Positions 29,101-40,385 of a stretch of DNA of 64,000 nucleotides are shown in pieces (the first letter of the stretch is position 1; every line of letters begins with the position of its first letter). Both the position numbers and the translations under genes were made by a program. A model generated the notes under the pieces. That model did not search any database. It saw only the letters and a list, made by a program, of their open reading frames with translations, and was not told where the DNA came from. The DNA comes from Volvox africanus (Eukaryota; Chlorophyta; Chlorophyceae; Chlamydomonadales; Volvocaceae), in contig BSDZ01000079.1 of NCBI GenBank assembly GCA_030268105.1, forward strand, positions 1,989,501 through 2,053,500, in the 5' to 3' direction.

Positions 29101-32100
29101 CATACACCGCGACAAAGGCGGAACCAGACGCCAAGAGTACACGGTCAGAAAGACAGAAGTATGGGGGAGGCTTGTGCCAATAAAGAACAGCACGCTAAAT
29201 CAGTTGTATGCAGGCTTCGGACACCAGGCCAGGCCTCGTGTAAACCACGGCTGTATGCAAGGACCTTCGGTCAGGGCATTTTGCTGTGACAAGCGCTGAA
29301 GCCACGGAATTCCATAATGATGATGATGCGTGTCCATGGCTGCTGTACATAATTACACTGTCTAAATACTCCACCTAGAGATTAACCTTGATGAGAAGTT
29401 CGAATCAGCGGTCCCAAGGGCAAATGTGCACAAGGCCCGCGCTGCACGCAAGGGTGAACCGGAGTACTTACGTCCCACTTTAGGTACTCGAACGTCTGGC
29501 TCTCAATGCGCACGGCATCCATGCCATCCTCGCCGTACAAGAATTGAACGACGTCACCCTGGCTGTTACGCACCGTACCACCGTATCGAACCACCATGTC
29601 CTCCATGGCCTTGACCAGTCTGATTTGACGGGAAGAGAAAACCGAGTATGAAATTGTTATGCGTCAAACTGCGTTTCACAGCATAATACGCCACCAGAGA
29701 TAGATCTCTCTACTACAGGTTTCATTTGTCCGATGGCCAGGTTTTGCTCATGGCGCGATGGCGGCCATGGCCCGATGGCCCCAGAGTAAGTCCAACCCCC
29801 CTTGGCCATCTGCGCGCCCCCTGAACAACTTGGGATCCACAGCGACAGGACCATTTCGGCTCACCTGCGCTGGATGTAGCCGGTGGAGGCGGTCTTGACG
29901 GCCGTATCGATGAGACCCTCGCGACCACCCATAGCGTGGAAGAAGAACTCCTGCGGCGTGAGACCTCGTAGGTACGAGTTGCCTACGAAGCCGCGGGCCT
30001 CGGGACCCAGGTCGTCCTTGTTGAAGTGCGGCAGCGTACTGCAAGGGAAAAAGACACCACATTGATTGTTACTCAACTAAAACCAAGCGTCAAGAAAACC
30101 TAGACCCACACGCCCCTGGTCCATGCCAGATTGGCATCGCCAGCCCAAAAGAATGCCTTCCTTAGACGCCCAGACACAAATACCATTGGCTGCTTCCGCT
30201 CACACAGGTCCTGCACCCTCCGGCTTTCCTAGTGTGAACCATTCACGAGGTACGGGGGTACTGCCCCTACTCGCTTGAACGGACTTTTACTTCTCGCAGC
30301 TCAATTTTTCGAACCACCACACATAAAGACCCTGACAGACGTCTCACCGGTTCTGGAAGCCGAACGGAATACGCTTGCCCTCCACGTTCTGCTGCCCCAC
30401 ACAACCCATCATCTGTGAAATGTTGATGTTGGAACCCTTGGAGCCTGCTGTCACCATCTTGATGATGTTGTTGGCCAGGTCCACCGACATGTAGGCGGCC
30501 TTGCCTGCGTCATCACGGCACTTGTTCAGCACCTGGTTCACTTGCGCCTCGAAGCTCTCGTGAATGGTGCGACCGGGCTGAGCCTCCAGCGCGTTCTGCT
30601 GGTACTTCTCCACCACCTCCTTCACCTTGCGCTTGGCCTGTTGGTCAGGATAAGCGTGACCCAATGAGAGCCAGACGAAGATCAAAACTTTAACCAGAAG
30701 CTGCCAGCCGCAGCCGCCAAACCCATCAACCGGCCTGTGAAACCACCTGTCCGCCAAGTTAGGTGGACAACGCCGCACCCGCTTGCCCGGTGATTAACAC
30801 AGTTCGCCCACGCACCTCCTCAATAATCTCGTTGACCTTGGTCATGGTCTTGGCGTCGGCAACCGTGTCGCCGATGCCAATACTCATGCCGTGCTGCAGC
30901 AGCCAGTAGTTGACAGTGCGCTGCACGTTGTTGATGAAGCCGCGCGCCGCGTGGGGACCGTGCTCCAGCCAGGTCAGGTGCACCAGACCGCCGGCGCCGT
31001 TGCCAACGGTCTTCTTGCACAGCGCGCCCGTAAGCAGCTCACCAGAGCGGATCAGCACCTGGACGAATGGGGCCGATCGGGAAAGCAGATGCAGAACATT
31101 CCGAAGCAAGATACCGGAAAGGTCGTCCAGAGAACAAAAGTTGCAATGCGTTGCAACCCTATCCATGCATAGGCCGTAAAAATGAGCCTCAAGTTCGGGG
31201 ATGATAAGATATTTCCGCAGCCCTGAAGGGCCTCACGCACCTGCGAGTCGTCAACCGACATGTCTGGCACGTCCGTGTCCTTATACCAGGCGCTCTTGTT
31301 CTTCAGGTTAACATCGGGAATGAACATGGAGAAAATCTGCAGCCAGTCACATGAAAACCGGAGGAATTTGGTGCATGGGATACAGAGGCTTGGAAACACC
31401 ATCGATAAGAGTCACAGCAAGCCAATTCGAACCGACCAATCACGTCCGGCTGACGATGCAACATATATCGGCCAAGGACAGAAGCCGGGGACACGGATTC
31501 ATGTTGCTCCAACCCAGTCCCTGTTACGGTGAAATCCTTATGTTAGCATCGCTCCCAACAATGAAGCCCACAAGTCCTACCTGCTTCCCCGTCCACAGCG
31601 GCTTGGGCTTGAGGATAGTAGGCATGGGCACGGTGCCGTCCCAGTCCTCAATGCCCATAATGGTGTTCATGAACACGTCCTTCTCAATGAAGATGTCGCG
31701 CTTGGTCATGAGACGAGTCCCCAAAAGTGAGTCCTGCACGATGCCCATGACAGGCTTGTTGGCCTGTGGTGACACGATATTCCGCGGCACCATCATCAGC
31801 TCGCGCATCTCAGCGCGCGTCTCGTGAGTCTGAGCCACGTGCATGTTCATCTCATCGCCATCGAAATCAGCGTTGTATGGGGTCGTCACGCTGCAGTACC
31901 GGATCGGGCGGCAACGCGGCAGTACTCAAGGCAAGGCATCCGCATCAGCAACAAGAAGATATTGGCATGGTAGACGATATACGCAACAGATTCAGAAAGA
32001 AGAGAGGAAAGATATTACCCAGATGGCCAGCAGGGCTACGGGCTGACTTACCTGAGGTTGAGGCGGAAGGTAGAATAAGGCAAAATGCGCACCCGGTGCC

Positions 32101-35100
32101 CCATCATAGACATCTTGTGCAGCGAGGGCTGCCGGTTGAATAGCACGAGGTCTCCATTGGTCATGTGACGCTCCACCTGGAATTGTGGACGGATGGGGAA
32201 TGGATTGTGTCGCACAAGTATGGATGGGACGCAGGAAGGCCCACGCAGATGCCTGGGCACTTCCTACCTATTTGAATGCCAATGCAGTGCGACACTGGCG
32301 ACACGCACACGACTTCTCTAATAAACGAACCCTGCCGCCGACAGCACCCGGTTTCTCATTATAACCCGAAGGCCGCGGCATAAAACTGTGGAGCCTGAGG
32401 TAAGAAAGTCAACAGGTATAGGATCTGACCCCATAAAAATATTTTACTGCCCTTTCATGTTTCCGCTTTGTCCTGTATCCTGTATCCTTTTCACTTTGTC
32501 CTATATCCTTAGTCCTATGCGTAAGCCTACTCCGCCACGTCAACCACACCTTGTCCCCCGGCTCCAGGCGACGGTCGGCACCGCTCTTGAGCACCGACAG
32601 ATTGATGCGGCGGCCGTCCTCGCGGATGATGTGCTTTGCGCCCGTCTCCCCAGGCGGCGGGTTCGGCCCATGGTCCACCAGCTTTTGGAGCCTGTAACGG
32701 GGACAGATGAATTGGATCGAAGGAAACGGCCAAAAGCCTCAGGAGGATTTAAACTGCTTGCACAACAAAATAAATACGACAGCATTAACGATGACAAACG
32801 AATAACATGTTGTCAAGATGCGCGAAACTACATGGGACCGTAACATGAAGCCCCGCTCCGACACATCAACGGTGAAAACACACATGCATGAGACTTAGGA
32901 TACAGGTGCTGAGTACCAGGCTCTGCCGCCCTTACGACAGTCCGGGCCCCCGCCCTGGCAGAATGGCTGCGCTCACTTTTCAATATTGAAGGGTGTGACC
33001 GTCTCCGGAAAAGTCAAGTTCAGCGCAATAGACCATGGCACGCCGAGCTCGTCAATTCCAATGTTGGGGTCGCCCGTGATGACGGTACGTGCGGAGAAGT
33101 CCACACGCTTGCCCATAAGGTTGCCGCGGATGCGCCCCGACTTGCCCTTAAGGCGCTCGCTGATAGACTTAATGGGCCGCCCCGACTTCTGGTTGGACTT
33201 GGGGATGCCTATAGGCGAGCAGGACAGGGAAATGGGGCGGGCCGCTGACAGTCTTAAGGTGACACCGGTACGCAGTCAGAACGGGCTTGCAAGGAACGAC
33301 GACAGGAGAAGGGCTGATATGCACCTGAATCTTGTGCTATACGAATTGCTCGGCAGCGTTGGGCATATACGAATGTATAAGCTCCCCTACGCCGCCCGTG
33401 CTGTTGCGCACTTTATGGCAGTTATTTGTGAACACGGTACAAATACAAGGTGACATATAGACATGCAACAAATTGCAGCCAAAACCATCACCTACCGGGA
33501 CTGGAATTATCGAAGTAAGTGGTGATGTGGTATTGCAACGCCATAATCTGCTCTGCAATCACGTGCTGCGGGGTTCCCGTAGCATCCTGTTTCTTGATGG
33601 CATTGTTTGTACGCAGAATCTCAGCAAGCTTATGGGTCAAGTCGTCCTCGCAGCTGCACACAAGTGAGGCAAGGAAAGCGAGCCGGTCCAATGAGCATTC
33701 TGGCCCCGTCAGCTGTCCTTGCTTGCTTAGCTCAGACCTCAGGCGAGAAATCCCCGTGCAAGTTCTTCATGATGCCTGCACCATGCTTTGTCCGAATATG
33801 CCCCGCGAATTCATGTTGTCTTTTCACATGGTCTGTCCCCTTGTCTCTTCCTGACCCAGCCCTTTCCCTTTTTTCCCGCAACAGCTGGGTGTATATCCCC
33901 TTCCAGCCTCGCATATGCAGCTTCCGCATGTACCCGCCCGCCTCTGGCCTGCGCCAGTGAGTCTCAATTCGCCTCGCTTGCCAGCCCGTCTCCCTCACCG
34001 GCTGCTACTATCCATCATGACGGATGGCCGCACCGGCGGGGGCGGCACGGGCAAGTTCTGGATAATCATCCAATCAGGCCGCGTAAAGCGGCAGTCGAAA
34101 CCCAAAGCCCTGCAATCCTCCACGGGGATACGCTTTAGGATCTCCAGCGCGCGCGCCGCGGTCAGCTCCTGCAAAAGTAAATGCCAGTCGATGAACGAAA
34201 TCGGAGGGGCTGGCTCAATACACATGCCGTATTCCCCTCGTGTCCCGTCCCACGTTCGCATCCTGCTGCCACTCCAAAGAGGAAATCATGTTCAACCGAA
34301 ACCCCAACCGGACGCCGTCTAGGATTGGCTGCTTGTTCCATGGCGGCATGTACTCCCAAGCGCCATATTGTCCTGTGCCCACACCACCGAACATCAGAGC
34401 CGGCCCGTCTACCAGCTTGTTTATATGTCATCGACATGCAATCGTATCCTTACACGTCTTTCCTTCTTGACCCGCTGCTCACGACAAGTTTAGGCCCTAC
34501 TTATCTGAAAGGGTGCATTCCCCATGTCTTGTAATCTAGCATAAACCTTAATACAGCATGAACATGGTCGCACCGTCGTGCCTTTCTAACACAAATTCAC
34601 CCATGACCCATTACGCCCCCGGCCTAGGGATGTCCAGCGGCCCCAAGGCAAGCGTTGCCCTAAACACCATGCCCATCATCGCCGTGCATCGAGATGGTGT
34701 CCTTTAGTGATGGGACGCATTCCCAGCAAGTTAAGGGGACATTGATCCCAAACTGACCTCGCGGCACGCACCAGCTCCGGAAGGTTCTACCTGGTTTCCA
34801 GACAACCCAAACACACCTGCTTGCGCTCCACATTGTCCTGCTCCTGCTCCTCATCTCCCTTAATCTTCGGAAATTCCGCCATGATCTTTAGCCCGTCAAG
34901 GCGGTAGGACGGCTGCGGGTTACCCGTCGCCTCATCCATCTTCTTGCCCTGGCATAAATGTACAAAGTAGCGCAGCCGCTTCTCCGAGTCGCTGATGCGG
35001 AGGCCGTATGCGTACTTGGGGTCATCCTGCAGTCAACGCCAAAAGCCACCAAAATCAGCAAGCGCTGGCTCCAATGGCCGCAAGCCAACCACGTCATCAG

Positions 35101-35916
35101 TGCGCATCCAGGAGATTGGAATAGTCGGTTTGTGCGTTTCCCTAGCTTGTGCGCGGCAGGTGGAGCAGGGTCGGAAACCTAGAGGATTTAGCAGCTGATC
35201 CAATATTGCGGCATTAAGCGGTTTCGGCTGGAGGCCAAGCGGGTCAGGAATATCCTGGGGGCTGCGTCCGGCAAAACGCTGCCTTCCTTGAGGGCATGGC
35301 TTCCTGACGCCCAGCACGACAGGCCCGACAGAAACGTCTGCGGTACAAGAGGCTTGCATTATGCTGTAATCGACAAGCTGCTGCGATACTCCACTGCCAA
35401 TATATGTGTCATCGTATAGCCCTGGGGGCACCTGGCGCACGCAGTCCAATCCCATGTAGAATATTGCGTAAATCGGGCCCCTCCTTACGGAGGCGTCGTA
35501 CCTTGTCCACCAGCAGCCGCGAGGTATGGTAGCTGACACAACGCAGAACGCGGATGACTGTTTTAATGAATCCGATATGGTACACGGCCCGCGCCAGAGC
35601 GATGTGGCCAAAGTACCCAGGACTGTCGTTTGTATTGGCACCGTCGGTTGTACAGATACCGCCACGGTCCATGGTGCCCATACGGGGATCCGACAGACCG
35701 CCCAGCTTCGGCTTTCCTTTTTCATAAGTTTCGCTGGTAATAATTTCAGCCACGGAATAGGCTTTCTGCGAGGGCAGGCAGCCGTAAGGTCGTCGTCCAA
35801 GTCTGCCTGCCAAGCACGCCACTTACAATTTCGGCTGGGTCCCAGACGCTGAACTGCACGGCCTTGACCTGCCGCACAGGCGCGCTACTATAGGAAAACC
35901 GGTCGACGCTGGCCAT
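23164..35916 (-). CDS. RPB1: RNA polymerase II largest subunit RPB1
   Basis: Catalytic subunit of nuclear RNA polymerase II. The 26 minus-strand exons are 35916-35827, 35765-35502, 35026-34817, 34168-33999, 33653-33496, 33208-32977, 32691-32550, 32176-32052, 31890-31581, 31336-31241, 31058-30816, 30637-30348, 30038-29865, 29619-29472, 29079-28817, 28680-28546, 28191-27874, 27653-27573, 27315-27230, 27017-26828, 26612-26387, 25950-25870, 25645-25560, 25351-25232, 24900-24762 and 24357-23164. All phases agree; the total is 5571 nt (1856 aa). The metal-binding loop NADFDGDEM (Asp472/474/476), the bridge helix around [19 protein letters not shown], and the trigger loop [19 protein letters not shown] are all intact. 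The last exon codes for the C-terminal domain. Oddly, most of the clamp zinc ligands are replaced: CTTD...SPGYFGH where CxxC...CPGHFGH is usual, and RCVSYHTS where a CxxC is usual. The gene diverges from the OPR gene. Confidence 0.97.
23536..24165 (-). repeat. 21-bp coding repeat: RPB1 C-terminal heptads
   Basis: About 30 tandem 21-bp units encode roughly 28 consensus or near-consensus YSPTSPx heptads. Position 7 is mostly Ala in the long central block, then Thr, Asp, Asn and Gln towards the end; Ser is rare there and no Lys7 is seen. One interruption ([10 protein letters not shown]) breaks the register. The repeat keeps the other strand and frames open, producing long but meaningless Arg/Pro-rich frames. 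Confidence 0.95.
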
Positions 35917-36387
35917 TCTCACACCTCCTAGTCAAGCACTAATTTCGAACCTTGTCTGTCCAAGCCTGCCGACCGAAGAGGTCTGGCAGGCTTGGGACGA
36001 TGCCCAAAACTGCCTGGAGCCTTAAATGTGAACTTCGTCACACTAGCAAGATCCTCGCCATCGTTAGGCACAGCGCAGCAATTTCTAGTAATCCAATATA
36101 CAGATTCAGTACTTACGCCTAGACAACATTTCCTGAAATTTGTAGTGATATGGCCGAACTTGACCACGAGAAAACGAACTGCGAGTACGGCAGGTCTGCG
36201 CCGTCTAGAGGTGCCATCGTGCCAATGTTCATCAACGGACACAATGTAAAATTTACATGTAACCATGCGCAATTCATCGACGTAGGTGTTCTTATTTCTA
36301 ACGTTACGCCGTTTGACATCTACGTTAGTTTATTACTCGGGAACTTGCATGCTGATGCCGAATTCCGCCATGAGCTAGGCGAAAGAT
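35917..36387. promoter_or_regulatory. Divergent promoter region, RPB1 / OPR gene
   Basis: 471 bp separate the RPB1 start codon (minus) from the proposed OPR start codon (plus), so both promoters and leaders lie here. A short inverted pair, CAAGCCTGCC / GGCAGGCTTG, is present at about 35963-35994. A plus-strand frame of 83 codons (36150-36401) overlaps the OPR start out of frame and may be chance. Confidence 0.5.
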
Positions 36388-39300
36388 ATGCGCATGCTTG
36401 ACCGCCAAGCGGCTCGGCGTTTCCGGCCGCAATTTTCACAAGCTTGTCCCTATCGCCAACGGGGGAGCCGGCGCAAGGTGAGGCGGTATGAGAGTAGCTT
36501 AATTGTTCAAGCCATTTATTTTACTATTTGACATCATATATGCGTCATGAGTGGCTGGTCTCTGTTAGCCTCCGCAGAGGTTTGCAATTTCTTCTCGAGC
36601 GCCACAATTCTCTTCTGTGGCACAAGGCGTCGAGAATGGTCCTCTTCGTATTCGTCAGGTAATGAATGCGTGGTGCTTGCTTCTTGTTTCCATCTCTGAC
36701 ATAGTCCGAGCAGATAGCAGCTCGTTCACGCTATTTTGCAGCCTTGCAGTGGGGTTAATGGACTCATGTGCTTCTCTGGTAGGCTTTAATGCTAATCTGA
36801 AGCATGTAAATGTATGTGTCTTGCATCCCACCGGTGAGACGCAACTATGTTGGACGTTCCTCTGGCCTACATGCGTGCAGCAGGTACAACTCGTTTGGAG
36901 TGAGAAACCCCAGCAACCCAGTCAGGCTCCACATGGAGCCGATGGATTAAGAGAGCGGACCCCGCAGCTGCACGATGCAACAGCTGCTGCTGCTGCTGTG
37001 GTGACTGTGCCATCAAAACTGCTTGACCGGGAGGGCGCGGTAGCGCTCATGCGGCGCATCAAATCCGCGCGGAGTTGGCAGCAGCTGCAAAGTATCGTGG
37101 ATGAAAGCCTGCCTTGCATGAACCATGTCCATGTGAGCGCCGTGATGACTCACATGGCGCAACTGCACGTCAGCAGTAGCAGCAGCAGTGGCAGCGGCGG
37201 TGTTCATAGGACCAACGGCGTTCACCATGGGAGCAGCACAGCCAGCGATAACTTGCGCAATGAAAGCTCTTATGGAGACCATAGGCAGCACCTTGAAAAC
37301 GAAGCAGGCACCTACCCCATTGGCTCAGCCGCGACCATCGTGGATCATCAGCCTTCCAGCAGGCCCCAAGAAAATATTAGCCAACTACCCGACCCGGGAT
37401 CATGCCTTTTAACACCGAAGGCCTCCGAGCATCTTCACTGGGGTCCCTTTCCGTTGCCTCTGTACGCTCCACTTGGTCATGCTGCCGCCAATGGCTGGCT
37501 GCGCCCCTCTGCATCACATCACCGGGACGCGCTGGCAGACAGTTCTGGGCAAGGCTCTATGCTACTATCACAGCCTCCGCACCGTAGTGAGCAGCACCGC
37601 GTCACCGACGCCCGGACCGTGTTTCTTCAACGATTAGAGCGTGCCGTTGCAGTACACTTGCCGGAATTCAAGGGTCGTCAGCTTGCCAACACGTTGTGGG
37701 CGGTAGCGAAGCTAGGGTATAAGCCATCGGAACGCTGGCTGGAAGTACTGCTAATGCGCGCCAGCGCGCAAATGCACACGTTCAACCCGCAGCACCTAGC
37801 CAACACCCTCTACGCGCTCATGCTGCTGCGCTACATGCCACCACCGGCATGGCTTGAGAGCTTTTACGCCACGGCGAGCCAGCGACTGCACAGCTTCGGC
37901 CCAGGCGAGCTGTCACACCTGTGCTACGCTGCTGGCAAGCTGGGGCTGCAGCCGGGACACCAGCTGCTGGGGGGAGTGCTGCATCATTCCATGTTGCATA
38001 TGCAGTACTATGACGCCCGGGAGCTCGCTTTGTTGCTCTACGGCGTTGTACACATGGGCGCACGGCTCCATGCGGACTGGCTGCGGGTGTATCGGAGACG
38101 GGTGATGGAGCTGGTGATTGGATCGGGGGCGCTGTCGGGGCGGCTGATGGAGCGACTGGCAGGACAGCTGAGCCAACGAGACCTCGCGCAGCTCGCTACG
38201 TTGCAGCTGGCCCAGTCTAAAGATCAGCTGCAATACTCACATCAGCAAATGCCACATACGACCCATTTAAGTATCCAACAGCGAGAGCACAAGCAGCAAA
38301 CGCAGACTGGGTTGGCAGCGGAGCTACAGCACTGCATGGATTTCTCTATGCCCAACGTTACGGAACGGAGCACGAGCCTGAACTTGAACGCCCCTGGGCC
38401 GTCGTCTTCATTGCGAGCGGCGTGGGTGGCATCCTATTTGCCGACGGTGTTATGCAGCCTTGCGGAAATTGGCTACAGGCCGCCACCCGTGTTCATGTCC
38501 ATGGTGTTAGCAGCCGTCGGCAGCTGCGCAGGGCACCTGACACCTGTCGGCCTTACGACAGTGCTGCTGAGCCTTGCCAACATGAGATACAGGCCGCATC
38601 CAGCACTGTTTCGTCGCGTCTGGAAGTTGCTTATAGACAGGTGAGCTCTAAGAAGGGACAGATATATTGCCCGGACAGATATATAAGAACTATTACAGTA
38701 GGAAGGCTACCTCTGATCCTCTCCACTTGGCGGCTGGCCATGAAGAGTGTGTGCGTGTGTGCGAATGTCTGCCGCTCCGGCAGGAATAAGGGTCAGTAAG
38801 GGCAAGGAAACAACTGAGGCGGGCGTTCAAGACGGCCGCAACCATATAGAGTTCAAGCCAGCATTGGCGACCAGGCGTGCATTGATCCCCTATCGCGCCC
38901 AGGTTATGCAATGCAGGCGATATTCGACCCGTCCCGAACTAGAGCTGCGGTTTCCCGTTCGCATGGGCATCGCGGTGTAGAACTCGGGGCACACTACGGA
39001 TTGGGACTTGACTCACATGGTCGGGTTGCATCATGAAGCAATCACTAAATCTGGCCCTTTTTTCTCCCATTCCAATGCCCTGCAGCCTGGACTCCCTTGA
39101 TACGCAGCAGTACACGATTGCGCTGTGGACCTGCGCAACCCTAGGATGTACCGCACCGCGCCGTGACGTAGCCGTCATCCTAATGAATGCCGCCGTGCGG
39201 CTTCCGGAACACTCGGACGGCGAATTGGTGCAGCTCTTGGAAGCCGTATCGTGTCTGGGCTTCAAACCCACGACTAGCTGGCTAGAGCTGCTAGAGTCGG

Positions 39301-40385
39301 ACCTTTATAACCGCCTGCCGCGAATGCGTCCACGTGAAGTTGCGGGGCTGCTGTTGCCCCTGGCTGGCCTGCGGCACAAACCGCACCGACTTTGGATGGC
39401 AAGGTGGGCGGAAGCGCTCTGTGGGGGATTACCTGAGCTGGGCTTGCGGCAGATGGCTGTGGCGGTGTATGGCGCTGCACGGTTGGGCTTCCGTCCCCCG
39501 TCACGGCTGTGCGCAGAGCTGCTGGCCGCAACGGCTGCGGGTATGGCCGCGACAGCGATTGCGTTGGAGGTCTCACCTGCTGATGCTGTGCAGCAACAGG
39601 AGCGGGTGCGGGGGCAGGAAGCCCCGGGGCACAATTTGCGCCGTATCCGGCCGACTTGGGTACGTAAACAGGGTGATCGCTCAAGCGGGCGTCTCCCAGA
39701 GACGCTCAGTCGGCTGCTGTGGGCCCTGGCCATTCTGGACATGGCACCTGACGAGCTTTGGATGTCAAGCTACATGGTCTGTTTGCGGCTCGTGCACGGC
39801 GACCTTTCCCCGCAGGAAAGGGGGCAGGTTGCGTGGGCACTGGCACGGCTCCAGTACCAGCCCGGGCCGGAGTGGGCGGAAGAACTGGCGCTGTGGCAAG
39901 CGCAGCAGCGGCAGGTGCAGCAGCGGTGGTCTAGTTCCCAAGCGGATGCGATGGGGCCCATAGCCCAGGGCGGCGACACGGCAGGCGCGTCGATTGACAA
40001 AGCTGTTAACACAACTGCTGCAGTGGTGGTGGACGCACAGGCGGCGGACCTGCGGCATGAAATGGCATGTAATAACGGCAAAGGCGGCGCTCGTCAGCCT
40101 GCTGTTCCGGCGCCTGCAGGGCCTTCTCCAGGAGATCTGCAGCTGGCAGCGGACAGCGGTAGGACTTCAGTTGCTTTGGGGAGTAGCAGAGTGATCACTA
40201 CTGTGGGGTTGGCGGTCTTGCACTCGCCAGAGGACAGAGTTCTTGGCGGCAGAGACAGCAATGGCACCGCAGGAATGGACTCAAACACGTGTGTGCTGCA
40301 AGGCCTTCAGGAATGGGCGGCCCGGCAGCTGGGTGAGCCAGATGCCGACCACAGGTTTCGACACGCTGTAAGACCCGCGTTGTAA
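36388..40385 (+). CDS. OPR (octotricopeptide repeat) organelle RNA-binding protein
   Basis: Member of the OPR family of helical-repeat proteins, which bind specific chloroplast or mitochondrial transcripts and control their stability, splicing or translation. Exons are 36388-36477, 36578-36658, 36881-38640 and 39086-40385; phases agree, giving 1076 aa. Roughly eleven repeats of about 38 residues carry the pattern LANTLWAxAKLGYxPxxxWL: residues about 304-470, 569-644 and 645-912. The first 57 residues are Arg/Ser/Gln-rich with almost no acidic residues, as in an organelle transit peptide. Linkers and the C-terminal 160 residues are low-complexity Gln/Ala/Gly/Ser. The start is inferred from an Arg-rich first exon ending in AAG/GTGAGG. 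Simply opening the main exon gives only a later ATG (36662) that I treat as intronic. No RAP domain is seen at the C-terminus. The target RNA cannot be deduced. Confidence 0.88.

Noticed and set aside
36662..36880. ATG at 36662 as start of the OPR protein (hydrophobic N-terminus)
   Set aside because: The stretch is flanked by CAG/GTAATG and GTGCAG and reads as an intron kept open by chance; the Arg-rich spliced start keeps phase and gives a better presequence.
39274..40058. Several minus-strand frames over the OPR gene
   Set aside because: GC-rich coding sequence leaves the opposite strand open; the plus-strand frame carries the OPR repeats.
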